64,000 nt of DNA from Liolophura sinensis (Eukaryota > Mollusca > Polyplacophora > Chitonida > Chitonidae): the NCBI RefSeq assembly GCF_032854445.1, contig NC_088305.1:3699152-3763151 (forward strand), in the 5' to 3' direction. How positions within the stretch are numbered: the stretch's first letter is position 1; the number at the start of each line of letters is the position of its first letter. The position numbers and the translations under genes are program-made. This document shows positions 21,530 to 33,384 of this stretch, one piece after another. The notes under the pieces were generated by a model. The model did no database searches. It was not told where the DNA came from and was given only the letters and a program-made list of their open reading frames with translations.

Positions 21530-23425
21530 TATATACAGGATGACAGGATCTGATAGTTTGTGACCAAATACATGAAAGCAGGATGACAGGATCTGATAGC
21601 TTGTGACCAAATACATGAAAACAGGATGACAGGATCTGGTAGCTTGAGCCCAAATACATAAAACAGGATGACAGGATCTGATAGCTTGTGACCAAATACA
21701 TGAAAGCAGGATGACAGGATCTGATAGCTTGTGACCAAATACATGAAAACAGGATGACAGGATCTGATAGCTTGAGCCCAAATACATAAAACAGGATGAC
21801 AGGATCTGATAGCTTGTGACCAAATACATGAAAGCAGGATGACAGGATCTGATAGCTTGTGACCAAATACATGAAAACAGGATGACAGGATCTGGTAGCT
21901 TGTGCCCAAATACATAAAAACAGGATGACAGGATCTGATAGCTTGTGACCAAATACATAAAAACAGGATGACAGGATCTGATAGCTTGTGACCAAATACA
22001 TAAAAACAGGATGACAGGATCTGATAGCTTGAGCCCAAATACATAAAACAGGATGATAGGATCTGATAGCTTGTGACCAAATACATAAAAACAGGATGAC
22101 AGGATCTGACATCTTTTGCCCAAATACATAAAAACAGGATGACAGGATCTGATAGTTTGTGCCCAAATACATAAAAACAGGATGACAGGATCTGATAGCT
22201 TGTGCCCAAATACATAAAAACAGGATGACAGGATCTGACATCTTTTGCCCAAATAGATAAAAACAGGATGACAGGATCTGATAGCTTGTGCCCAAATACA
22301 TAGAAACAGGATGACAGCATCTGATAGTTAGTGCCTAAATACATAAAAACAGGATGACAGGATCTGATAGCTTGTGCCCAAATACATAAAAACAGGATGA
22401 CAGGATCTGATAGCTTGTGCCCAACTACATAAAAACAGGATGACAGGATCTGATAGCTTGTGCCCAAATACATAAAAACAGGATGACAGGATCTGATAGT
22501 TAGTGCCTAAATACATAAAAACAGGATGACAGGATCTGATAGTTTGTGCCCAAATACATAAAAACAGGATGACAGGATCTGACATCTTTTGCCCAAATAG
22601 ATAAAAACAGGATGACAGGATCTGATAGCTTGTGCCCAAATACATAGAAACAGGATGACAGCATCTGATAGTTAGTGCCCAAATACATAAAAACAGGATG
22701 ACAGGATCTGATAGTTTGTGCCCAAATACATAAAAACAGGATGACAGCATCTGATAGTTAGTGCCTAAATACATAAAAACAGGATGACAGGATCTGATAG
22801 CTTGTGCCCAAATACATAAAAACAGGATGACAGCATCTGATAGTTAGTGCCTAAATACATAAAAACAGGATGACAGGATCTGATAGCTTGTGCCCAAATA
22901 CATAAAAACAGGATGACAGGATCTGATAGCTTGTGCCCAAATACATAAAAACAGGATGACAGGATCTGATAGCTTGTGCCCAAATACATAGAAACAGGAT
23001 GACAGCATCTGATAGCTTGTGACCCAATACATAAAAACAGGATGACAGGATCTGATAGTTTGTGCCCCAATACATAAAAACAGGATGACAGGATCTGATA
23101 GTTTGTGCCCAAATACATAAAAACAGGATGACAGGATCTGATAGTTTGTGCCCAAATACATAAAAACAGGATGACAGGATCTGATAGTTTGTGCCCAAAT
23201 ACATAAAAACAGGATGACAGGATCTAATAGTTTGTGTCCAAATACATAAAAACAGGATGACAGGATCTGATAGTTTGTGCCCAAATACATAAAAACAGGA
23301 TGACAGGATCTGATAGCTTGTGCCCAAATACATAAAAACAGGATGACAGGATCTAATAGTTTGTGCCCAAATACATAAAAACAGGATGACAGGATCTGAT
23401 AGTTTGTGCCTAAATACATAGAACT
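21530..23425. repeat. 43-bp minisatellite, about 44 copies
   Basis: The unit reads AGGATGACAGGATCTGATAG then CTTGTGCCCAAATACATAAA and AAC, period 43 bp. Variants include TAGTTAGTGCC, ATCTTTTGCCC, TTGAGCCC and GACAGCATCTG. The 43-nt unit lacks stops in all three minus-strand frames, so it gives several overlapping ORFs up to 332 residues. Each of these has a 43-residue period, three units per protein repeat. These are translations of the array and do not join the transmembrane exon in frame. The array ends about 40 bp from the acceptor of that exon. Confidence 0.97.
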
Positions 23426-24019
23426 GATTCTTTACACTTGGAAGGGACAGGATTGTGTGAGTGGGTGGGTATGGGTTTTACATTAAAGCATTTTAAAGAT
23501 TTTCTCATGGTTTGATATAAATAGGCAAACTGTATCTTCTGTTCTTATAACTTCTGATGAGGTTCATATTGTGGTAGATATATATCACTTTGTGCTGTAA
23601 TACTGCGGTGCCATGGTGTCCTACACAAATGTTTTATATAACTGGCCTCATGGAGGTGCACATATTGCATCAGAGAGCTTACAGAAACCACAAAATAAGA
23701 CACCAGTCGGTAGGAAGGTATCTCCGTCTGCATAAATGCGCAGTAACACAGAGTCTATGCACCTGCTACAACTGCAGATTTTCCTCTCACAAACGGCGCT
23801 AGTGTGAATTAAGACTTGCACGTCATAAGTCTTTGGTAACGCGACATTAAACGTGTTGCGTTCTGAGGTTTCATCTGTGACATACCTGGTCTACCCATTG
23901 TTACATTGCTCTTACAATGCTGTAGTGGAATGCCCAGCATCAGTGAAATGACATAACACGTCCCAATTCCAACTTCTGTCGGTATCCCATTTACATGTAC
24001 CAAAATCTATGTACCTATC

Positions 24020-24130
24020 TGATGGTGTCTTGTGTTAAATGCCGTGCTCTATTACATACAGCAGCCAGGTTTATGGGTGGAGAGAACCACAGCACCCAGA
24101 GCAAACCACCAACCCTCCCTTCACGCACCC
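24020..24130 (-). mobile_element. Possible diverged SINE relic
   Basis: GGTGTCTTGTGTTAAATGCC, then CAGCCAGGTTTATGGGTGGA and ACCACAGCACCCAGAGCAAA, resemble a decayed central part of the SINE family seen at 37409 and 50063 in the same orientation. Similarity is by eye and weak. Confidence 0.35.
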
Positions 24131-24293
24131 AAAATACCTCCCAACATTAAGCTGCAGATGAAACAGTGAGAGTTGTATTCAAATGCGTGACATACTTCAT
24201 TGTCAAGGGCCTGTGGGTTGCAGCTAGTGACTCAGTAGCTAACGAAGTCAGCAGACTAACAAGGGCAGCTTCATGAATATGCAGCAAATCTAA

Positions 24294-24335
24294 GGGAGTG
24301 GGGGTGGGGTGGGCTGAGGTGGGGGGTGGGAGGGA
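24294..24335 (+). other. G-rich tract with G-quadruplex potential
   Basis: Several runs of three to six G lie within about 40 bases on the plus strand (GGGGGTGGGGTGGG, GGTGGGGGGTGGGAGGG). Similar G-rich tracts occur at about 41761-41809 and 45844-45876. Folding is inferred only. Confidence 0.5.
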
Positions 24336-25194
24336 AGATGATATAAAGTCTCAGGTGGTTTTAGGGGACACAGATCATCTAATTGTCTTGGCAGCTTGCT
24401 TGGAATCCTATATTATCAATACGACAGCAGGTAAATGTCATGTTTACAGAACACCTGTTTCAGAACGCCCCTGTCATCAACAACCAAATACATACACTGT
24501 ACAGGCACGCAATCCAATGCACCACTGATAAAATTTATCAAATTGTTTTTTTTGATTTGTTTTTTTTTTGATAAGGTGATTAAACTGCATGAACGCTAAT
24601 TCAATTCATCAAATTTTCTACTTTGATACTTGTATTAAAATCTAAATCCAAAGAAACTTTTCAAGGTGTTATGTAAATACAACTTGGATGTTTTAAACAA
24701 AATCAAGGAAGGTAGACAAATGGCTTTAAGGATTCAGCACAGAGAAGAAATGTCATACAAGGCACATGTATGTACATCAAAAGCATTTCAGAAGCTAACT
24801 AACTCAATTCCTCCTGGCATATAGTTCGGTGCAATAAAGCTGAAATCTTCCTTACGTGACATTTTCCACTCCAAACATTCTGGAGTCCACCAGGAGAAAA
24901 TATATGGTCACAACTCTTTTTATACCTAAGTGGGCTAATCAATAAAATATGTAAAAAAACATACAGTTTTTCATACCCATGATCAGCCCATGTATTCACA
25001 CGAATTAAAGCACTCTGGGTTGTTTACTTCAAACAAATGTACCATTCACCGTTGAAGTCTATAATGTAAAAATATATATGCCATATACCTTTAGCTTAAG
25101 TCAAAGCATTTGAGTGTCAAATACTTCATTTCTGACTTTTCTTTTTTAACTTCACTTGATTTGTCTTTTTATAAACCTTTTGATACATAATGAC

Positions 25195-25395
25195 TACCAC
25201 AATTCCTCAACCTTTCCCCATGTTTGTAAGGTGTTTGTTCAAGCGTATTCTGAAGGCGTTAATCTGTGTAGACTGATAAAGTTATACTTTTTGCGTAGCC
25301 CTGGAACTGGCCAATTCAAACAATGTAGTTAAAAATGTGCGTAAATTGCACTGAAAGGTGCTCTTTCTTATGCGAAATTAGGGTTACATCAAATT
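25195..25395 (+). repeat. Dispersed repeat family, copy 1
   Basis: TTGTAAGGTGTTTGTTCAAG, GTATTCTGAAGGCGTTA and AGCCCTGGAACTGGCCAATT recur in the same order at 31862-32063 as GCAAGGTGTTCATTTACAAG, ATATTCTGAACGCATTA and AGCCCTGAAATTGAACCAAT. Two diverged direct copies of one repeat of about 200 bp are implied. Type and ends are unresolved. Confidence 0.65.
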
Positions 25396-27192
25396 TTGGT
25401 TGCCTGAATGCTACTGCACATGCAATCCTCCGACACAAGGAGATTTAAGCTGTCAAAATCATTTCACAGCATGCAAGATCAAAGACACATTCGTGTTAAT
25501 TAATCCTTCATTATTTGACAGAGCTTAAATCATCACCAGCTAGATATCCATTCTAATTGTTAGTTGCAGTAAATCACAGCCTTTTTTGTCTAGCTATTCC
25601 TGCAATGCTCATGCAGTGAACGAGAATGGGCCGTATCCCAGTGGACATGTTAATTTATACTATGCTCAGATACTGGTCTCCCACAGGGTTATCTCCCCTG
25701 CTTATTATAATCACTGACATTGTCACATCCATCTAGATGTATAAAGCTGGGGTTCCTGTTCAGCCTTCAGTGCTAGTTGTACATAATCAGGACCTGGACT
25801 TCACCTACCAATGATAGCAGACGGGTAATTCCCCCCCTCAAGCCCCACCACTGCCACACAACCAATTACAACAGAAAATTACTACGGAAGGAAGCACATT
25901 TTCTTGCGGGGCGGACAGATTTGAGTGCGTCGTGATAATTACCCTGCACAAAGGAGCCCCCGGGGCGTTTTACATATGCTCCGCACAAATTTGTACGGTT
26001 TCTACCGCGGCTCAAGCCTATACATATGGACCTCAACTAAATTGTCAGATGCCAGAGGATTGGAAAAAGTTTCCAACTAAATTACAGCCTATTTATCCGT
26101 GGAGTGCTCCCGGTCCAATCTGAGATGCACCCAATTTTCATGATCTCCATGGCTGCAATTAAATAAGATGATTTTCTTAAGATGCCTGTTATACAGGTAT
26201 TTTAAGCATGAGGCAGTCCTATCTTACCCTTCAGACACCTCCAGCGTCTCCTTGGAAACCACAGCCAACCAATCACATTCTTCAAGCTTGACTGCAGCAT
26301 TGGTCATATCCAAATCCATAGGTGGCTATAGAGGAGACCAGTGTAGCGAAGCCCTCAGACCTGAAGTCCAGTCAACACAGTGGTGCTACATACACTGTAA
26401 GTTAGGCTCTCTCCAGAAACCAACATCGTGTGACATTTAGGAAAGACCAGCTGCTCCCTGAGAATATACCCCACGGAGACAGCTCAAGTCTCAGAGCTCT
26501 CCAACACTAAAGGTTAACGAGGCCGGGGAAACAATAAAGTAATGAGCCAAGAAGTCTATCATGCTATTTTACACCACAGATAATTTTCACCGAGGCAAAT
26601 TCCCAGTAACCCGAGTACGTCATTGAACTGTCCATTGCATGTTGAACTTAGATAAATCTTGGTATATGCATGTAGGCAGTTCGTCACACAATGCACACCT
26701 GCTTCTGGTGGAAAATAAATATATATATATATATACCTCTTTGGAACCATTAATACGTTTCTAACACTGTATTCACAGACAAATCTTGATTTCTTGACAC
26801 ATCCTGTCAGCAGTGACGGAAGGGGAGGCATACTGGCAAAAGTAAATCACACATGTACAGCCATCTGTATGCCTATCCACCCAGAAGTACAATTTCCATC
26901 CAATAATCCTTTAATACCAGCTTACCTACAAGTATGTTCTCGTCAATTTCTACCATTGTGGCTAGTTGTGTTGAAATGTGCATGTCCTTCACATCTTACT
27001 GCTAACATGCTGGTCATGTGGTCATAAATTTTGTGTCCCAAGGTGCCTTTCAGATTTCAAGTGTACCAGGTGCTTATAGCCAGTGTCTTTCAGGTCTTAA
27101 GTATCCTAAGGATGTAATACACATGTACATGTATCCTTCAGGTCCTAACTATATCAGATTGATCATGCATGCCCAAATGTGGGCATTAAAGC

Positions 27193-28178
27193 TAGCTGGT
27201 GTGTCCAAATGTGCCCTTCAGGTCTGTTCTACAGCATGTAAGTTAAATGTACCCAAATGTGCTCTTCAGGTCTGTTCTACAGCATGTAAGTTAAATGTAG
27301 CCAAATGTGCTCTTCAGGTCTGTTCTACAGCATGTAAGTTAAATGTGGCCAAACCTGTCCCTCGGGTCTGTTCCACAACATGCGAGTTAAATGTGGCCAA
27401 ATCTGCCCTTCAGGTCTGTTCTACAGCATGTAAGTTAAATGTGGCCAAACCTGCCCTTCGGGTCTGTTCCACAACATGTGAGTTAAATGTGTCCAAATGT
27501 GCCCTTCGGGTCTGTAGTACAGCATGCTGGCTGTGTGAGTCCAAATGTGCTCTTCAGGTCTGTTCTACAGCATGCTGGCTGTGTGTGGCCAAATGTGCCC
27601 TTTGGGTCTGTTCTACAGCATGCTGGCCGTGTGTGTCCAAATGTGCCCTTCGGGTCTGTTCTACAGCATGTGAGTTAAATGTGGCCAAATGTGTCCTTCA
27701 GGTCTGTTCTACAGCATGCTGGCCGTGTGTGTCCAAATGTGCCCTTCGGGTCTGTTCTACAGCATGTGAGTTAAATGTGGCCAAATGTGCTCTTCAGGTC
27801 TGTTCTACAGCATGCTGGCTGTGTGTGGCCAAATGTGCCCTTCAGGTCTGTTCTACAGTATGTGAGTTAAATGTGGCCAAATTTGCCCTTCAGGTCTGTT
27901 CTACAGCATGTTGGTTGTGTGTGGCCAAATGTGTCCTTCAGGTCTGTTCTACAGCATGCTGGTTGTGTGTGTCCAAATGTGTCCTTTAGGTCTGTTCTAC
28001 AGCATGTGAGTTAAATGTGGCCAAATGTACCCTTCAGGTCTGTTCTACAGCATGCTGGTTATGTGTGTCCAAATGTGCTCTTCAGGTCTGTTCTGCAGTA
28101 TGTGAGTTAAATGTGGCCAAATGTGTCCTTCAGGTCTGTTCTACAGCATGCTGGTTATGTGTGACCAAATGTGTCTAC
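27193..28178 (+). repeat. 48-bp minisatellite, 20 units, open in one frame
   Basis: The unit AAATGTGCTCTTCAGGTCTG TTCTACAGCATG plus a variable end has a period of 48 bp. One end type is TAAGTTAAATGTGGCC (or GAGTTAAATG) and the other CTGGCTGTGTGTGGCC. The two types are mixed along the array. Because 48 is divisible by three, the plus frame stays open for 16 units as a 16-residue Cys-rich repeat (KCALQVCSTACWLCVA or KCALQVCSTACKLNVA). A TAG then interrupts it at about 27989, and a second ORF continues to 28241. I see no promoter, signal peptide or splice support for coding. Degenerate units seem to extend leftwards to about 27030. Confidence 0.95.
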
Positions 28179-28275
28179 TACCTTGGTGTCTTACTAGTTA
28201 TATCTCTATCTTTATGTAGGTGTACAAATGTGTATTTGTAATCAAGTCTCTGGCATAATGAGATAACAAGTACAC

Positions 28276-28312
28276 ATTTGATTGGTGTTTTACCCTGTAC
28301 TAAAGAATATAA
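28276..28312 (-). mobile_element. Possible SINE tail relic
   Basis: TTTGATTGGTGTTTTACCCT GTACTAAAGAAT resembles the 3' tail of the tRNA-derived SINE family in minus orientation. The rest of the element is missing. Confidence 0.4.
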
Positions 28313-29975
28313 AATAAATATATGAAATAAATATATAAAATAAACAAATCAGAGCTCTGATTATGGATATAGAAGTATAGAAGTTCTTCGAGCTGGTTAT
28401 ACGTTTACATGTCCTGTCTATTAAATCTGCAGGAAATCCAGCTCCTACTGTTAGCTACTAGGTTAGGGTCACAGTTACATGTACATGTGTGTACCTGTGT
28501 ATGAGCGCCTCTGGTCCCTAGAGTGCCACAAAACAACCATAGCCTACATGTAAGTTGAGCATAACTATGTATGTCTTTAACATGTATCAGCAATTCAGTA
28601 CGTAGTTAGAATGGACTTCGCCTAAATGTGTCTGGAGGAACATGGCTGGATCATGAGGTCCTCAGCATTTGTGGGCTTAGTAATAGCTGTACATCTACCA
28701 ACAGGAGTCTTTATATACAATATCTCGTATATGTATTTTGACGCCTAGACTTAACTGTCTTTTTAAATTGTATGTAGACAACTGATTTACTCACAACGTC
28801 CAAATGCGCACAACTACAAGAACAAAGGCCTGAGTGTGTACATGGAATACTCCATGGCCAAAGTTACGTGTGTGGTACTGAAACCCTTTACCTGTACCTT
28901 AACAAGGTGGGTTCACCTGCATGTGTTGAGAATATTTCAGGATGATGCACTGAAAATCAACACCTGACCCAATAAGTATACTCGTGATGACATATCACAT
29001 GGTCAGTTTCAACATTTCCCCCCAAAAAATGTTGCACAGGTAAATCCGCTGTACATGTTAAGTCCGAATACCATTCTTCCTCATACAGAAAGCATAGCCA
29101 GGAATCCTTTAATCATGGACCTACAATTAACACCTTTGCTAATCTAATTCTTAACATACTGATTTATTTCTCTACGAACTTTCAAATAACATCCCAAGGA
29201 TGGCGTACTGTGTGGAAAACACAAGCCTTGTCATGTAGGGGGCAGAGTAAAATGCAACCATATTGCAGATTTCTCATCTGAGACTTGATCATCTATAGTT
29301 CTCTGCCGGATCTAGGAGACTGATCGAGCGAACATGTCAGCCAAGAACTGTGCTTTACAGCTTTCGTCCCAGGGACTCGCACAAGATCTATCGTTTCCAT
29401 GGCTGATCAATAAATCATAACCCTCACAAGTGTTAAGGAAGTCCCAACTAATCGGGTTCTTTATCGGCAGTGTGATTTAACACCCCAAACTGCTGAGTAA
29501 GCAAGTATCAGGGTGAATCCAAGAGATTATGGACGTGGAAGTTTTGTCCAAGCCAAGAGATCTGGAGATGCAACCATATGGTGCAGCCCCAGACAAGAAA
29601 AGCCAAGACGGTGGTTTTAAGAAAGGGTAAGGCCCAGCTTAAGGAGAGGGAAGACAAGGGGTGATACATGTGTACAATAACAACAGGGGGGTCTGACCTG
29701 GGTGGAATGGCTCGGTCTCTTTCCCTTTAGCAGCTGGCCTGATCCGTCTTCCAGGAAAGGTGGTTTGCCTGACTACTGGTCATCTGGGAGCGATATAATG
29801 TGAGCGGAGAGCAGCTTACGGCAGCGGGCAGGGACAATGCCAGCCACGCAGCCCAGTCAGCAGCAGTCCAACACTGGCGCTGGACCAGGCCTCATTTGTA
29901 AACACTGATTTTTCCCCCTGCCTTAGTGTTAACCATGTATTGATCCATCCATTGCTTCCCCTCAAGCAGAAAACA

Positions 29976-29989
29976 GTTGCCCTAGCAAC
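29976..29989. promoter_or_regulatory. RFX X-box-like motif
   Basis: GTTGCCCTAGCAAC has two perfect X-box half sites around a two-base centre. It sits at the edge of a locally GC-rich stretch (about 29940-30150) in the 16.6-kb intron. Confidence 0.5.
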
Positions 29990-30415
29990 CAAGTGTTGCC
30001 ACGCGGAGCAGAGGGTTCTGGGAGATCCCCGAGTCCATTCACTGCGCCTCGACAACCCAATGGAATAGACCACCCCTTGGGAGGACTGAGTCGAAGAGAA
30101 AAGACTATTGATTGGCCAGCAGGGTCCAAGGGCCATCGACCAATAAACCTGGGAGACAATTCACTAAAGCTCTTCTCTGCAAGACATTCCTGCTGAGCTA
30201 GGTGACAACAGGAAAGGCTTTGGCCTATGTCTCTACCTAAAAGGTCAACTGTTCAAACCAATATATATATAACCCTATATACATGTAAGCTTGGAGAAAA
30301 AATCTGTCCATATTATATACATCTATAAAAAAAAACTGAACACAGCTTTTTGAAACAATCCCTATTAAACAGTTTAGCTATACTCCTTTAATGGTAGCAC
30401 TTCAGGGGCTCTTCA

Positions 30416-30447
<32 letters not shown>

Positions 30448-30504
30448 GCACATAAATTATAAATACAATGCCGCATATACATGTGCCTACATTTTACTTA
30501 GGCT

Positions 30505-30712
30505 ACTATGTACAGTTCTTGATTAATCAAATGTTTACAACAAAACTGTAAAAGCCCGTGGGAGCTATGTACTTAAGCTGCTACATGTATGTAGTTCTTG
30601 ATTAATCAAATGTTTACAACAAAACTGTAAAAGCCCGTGGGAGCTATTTACATAAGCTGCTACATGTATGTAGTTCTTGATTAATCAAATGTTTAGAACA
30701 AAACTGTGAAAG
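30505..30712. repeat. 79-bp tandem repeat, about 2.6 copies
   Basis: AGTTCTTGATTAATCAAATG begins each unit, followed by TTTACAACAAAACTGTAAAA and AGCCCGTGGGAGCTAT. Two complete units are nearly identical, and the third diverges after AACTGTGAAAGC. Confidence 0.93.
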
Positions 30713-31651
30713 CTTGCTACTGGGTTGCTCTGTACAGTGAATAACATATACACCATGGTAAGCTGATTCAGATGAAAAACAATGGGCCATAAAATGTAAT
30801 TTTGGTTTCCTAAAAATTCCTCGTCAATAAAGCTTGATTTATATAAAAGATCACAGTGTGCTTTTACTATGACCCAATATGGAGAGTTGACATGAGGTGT
30901 TTGGAGCACAGACTTATATATTTGAAAGTTAATTGAGCTCATCCTGTTTAAGCTGTCTCTAACTGTTGGCGTCACATTCAATTTTTCCTTGGGAGAACCT
31001 ACTTTATGTATCAATGAATTGTCACTTTTCCCCATGGTGAATACGGCTGGATTTGAACGGCCAGAAGCCCTGTACGTGTGAAACATGCTTTTGTAACAAA
31101 TACATGTCAGCTGTAAATGTTCATATTTGGCAAAGAAGATTTTAATATTGCTGCTCCAAGCCATTTATCAAAATTCTGACTTCTGAAACCAAAACCTGGA
31201 TGCAAACTGCTTGCTTGCCCTTGAAAAGAGCTGAAGATATCAGCGCCACCTCACGTCAGGGGGAGAAAACCAGTCAGACCGCGTGCACTCACATGCAGTC
31301 ACTCGTGCTGGGTTAAAATAAAAAACAGAATGATCGGAAGCCGAAGTAGGACAAGTTATTCATGAGAGACCGATATGGCAGATACCAAAGAGGCTTAATA
31401 TGCGTGACATTTGATTTCATATGCTCCTCCACTTCCGAAAATTGCCTGTTTAAATCTAATCAACACAGAGGGTCAGAAAAATTACCAAAAAAGGGAGAGA
31501 GCTCGTAACACGAACAGGTTGCCTCACGGAACCTTGAATGTGTTCAGTTTGTGTTTATGCAACATTTTAAATATTTCTTTCCAAAAACAAACTCAAATTG
31601 AATAAATATACACAGTTATTAAATGTCTTACTCAATTTTTTTTTTTAACAC

Positions 31652-31738
31652 ACCGAATACCTGCTCATCCAGACCGAATACCTGCTCATCCAGACTGAAT
31701 ACCTGCTCAACCAGATCGAATACTTACTCATCCACACG
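31652..31738. repeat. 21-bp tandem repeat, 4 copies
   Basis: CGAATACCTGCTCATCCAGA repeats four times with a period of 21 bp, with substitutions in the last two units. Confidence 0.92.
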
Positions 31739-31861
31739 ACTTCTATGAACCCTTGATTACATAAATGTACTTAGCCGCATGGCAATAAAACAATTTTAAT
31801 TCTTAATTTCAAAAAATGGCATAGTGCATATGAGAAAAGCCCTTCTGAATACATACTGTAA

Positions 31862-32063
31862 TTCTGCAACATGTTTTCATTTTTGCAAGGTGTTCATTTA
31901 CAAGCATATTCTGAACGCATTATTCTGTTTACAGACTGACAAAATCATGCAGTTTATGAAGCCCTGAAATTGAACCAATACAACCCATGTAGTTTTGTCT
32001 TCAAAATCAGCACTCAAAGTTGCTGTTTCATTTGCGAAAAGGATGAGGAAGTAAGGTTGCTTC
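31862..32063 (+). repeat. Dispersed repeat family, copy 2
   Basis: This is the diverged direct copy of 25195-25395. It includes TGCAAGGTGTTCATTTACAA and ATGTAGTTTTGTC where copy 1 has AATGTAGTTAAAA. Confidence 0.65.
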
Positions 32064-32782
32064 TTATATGAAATTGATCCTCTGGTGCATGGAGAGGTTG
32101 TAGTGTAACGATCTTTGAGCGGATCTCTCAAGTAAGGGACACCGTTTCCAGAGCAGCTCGAGCTGCCTTCTGTATTGTAGAAGAGATGGAATATAGATCC
32201 GTCTGGAACAACCTCTCTCCAAGAAGCTGTATGTACATCCCATACATGGTTCATGCGGCCAGGCAAATTCCTTCATTTACCAAACCCCAACACAATTTCA
32301 GTCAATCACGGCAGCAAATTAATTAGATCAAAAACCTCCCAACTTCATTTGGAATGTGTCATAAAAATTCATAGGAATTGATTAGCTGGCCGGCAGATAT
32401 AGAGATCTGGCTCATTTTCCTCTACTGCCAGTATCAGATTTCAACACACACCCGCCAATCTGATGGAACAACTGCCGGCGTACTTATAAATGGAACTAAA
32501 TTTTAACACATCGTCATGACGTTAATAGCTCTCTATCTCTATCTTAAGTCTAAACTGTGTCAAATTTGTCATAACACAATGACGACTCCTATTACAGGTA
32601 TTTTACCTTCTTTAGTCTTGTGATCTGAAACATCCAGCTTGAATTTACCTGCTATACATTTTGACTTTTCTCAAAAAGATCCCAATTTTTGGAAGTATCT
32701 TCTTTCATGGATTTTAAAACACATGGGTGATTATAACCCTATGGACAAATAACTCCATTATTAAACTGGTAGTTAGCCCATA

Positions 32783-33384
32783 TATTGGGTGGGCATAAAA
32801 AAATGGGCCGTACTTTGATGCTGTATTGGTCCATTATGCTTTGTTCAAACCCTTTCAAGCTTTAGACATTCAAATGGCATGATTATTATGTTGATATACT
32901 GACCAATTTTCGAGGTCATAGCTTGAGTAGTCTGTACACAGGGTTAAAATGAAAACACAGCCTCAAAAACGCATGTTCCGGTGACAGGTGTATCACCTGT
33001 CAGGTGTCATGAGTAGCGCGTGCGCTGCACCTGTGTGATGCACGTCAAGGACTGCTGGAAAAATATTACTCTTAATGAGATTGGGGACTCAATTCATGGA
33101 AGAAACATTTGCGCGCCATCTACCAAGAAGATGGAGGACCAATTGATCACCTTTTCAAGTAAAACAAGGTAGAACATCATTTTGAAATGTCTGGAACATG
33201 CATTTTTGACTCTATTTTGATTTTGGTCCCATGAACAGAAATCTTAAAGGATGAAATTGAAATTTGGTCTGTATACTTGGAACATAATGGCTTTTGAGTG
33301 TGTAAATTTTTAAAAGCTGACGTAAGTGGGTTTCAGAGATATTGAGTGTCAAAGTGCTGCCGATTTGTTTATGCCCACCCAATA
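32783..33384. mobile_element. Mariner-like MITE, about 600 bp
   Basis: TATTGGGTGGGCATAAA at 32783 has its exact reverse complement ending at 33384. With outer bases included, the perfect inverted match is 21 bp, and imperfect inverted similarity continues inward for about 45 bp (GGGCCGTACTTTGA against a GGCAGCACTTTGA-type end). A TA dinucleotide flanks both ends (32781-32782 and 33385-33386), as expected for the TA target duplication of Tc1/mariner elements. The interior has no transposase ORF and includes a short palindrome (TGACAGGTG/CACCTGTCA at 32982-33002). It is probably a non-autonomous element. Confidence 0.75.

Noticed and set aside
30685-31164. 159-codon minus-strand ORF
   Set aside because: No family recognised, and its 3' end overlaps the 79-bp tandem repeat, so coding is unlikely.
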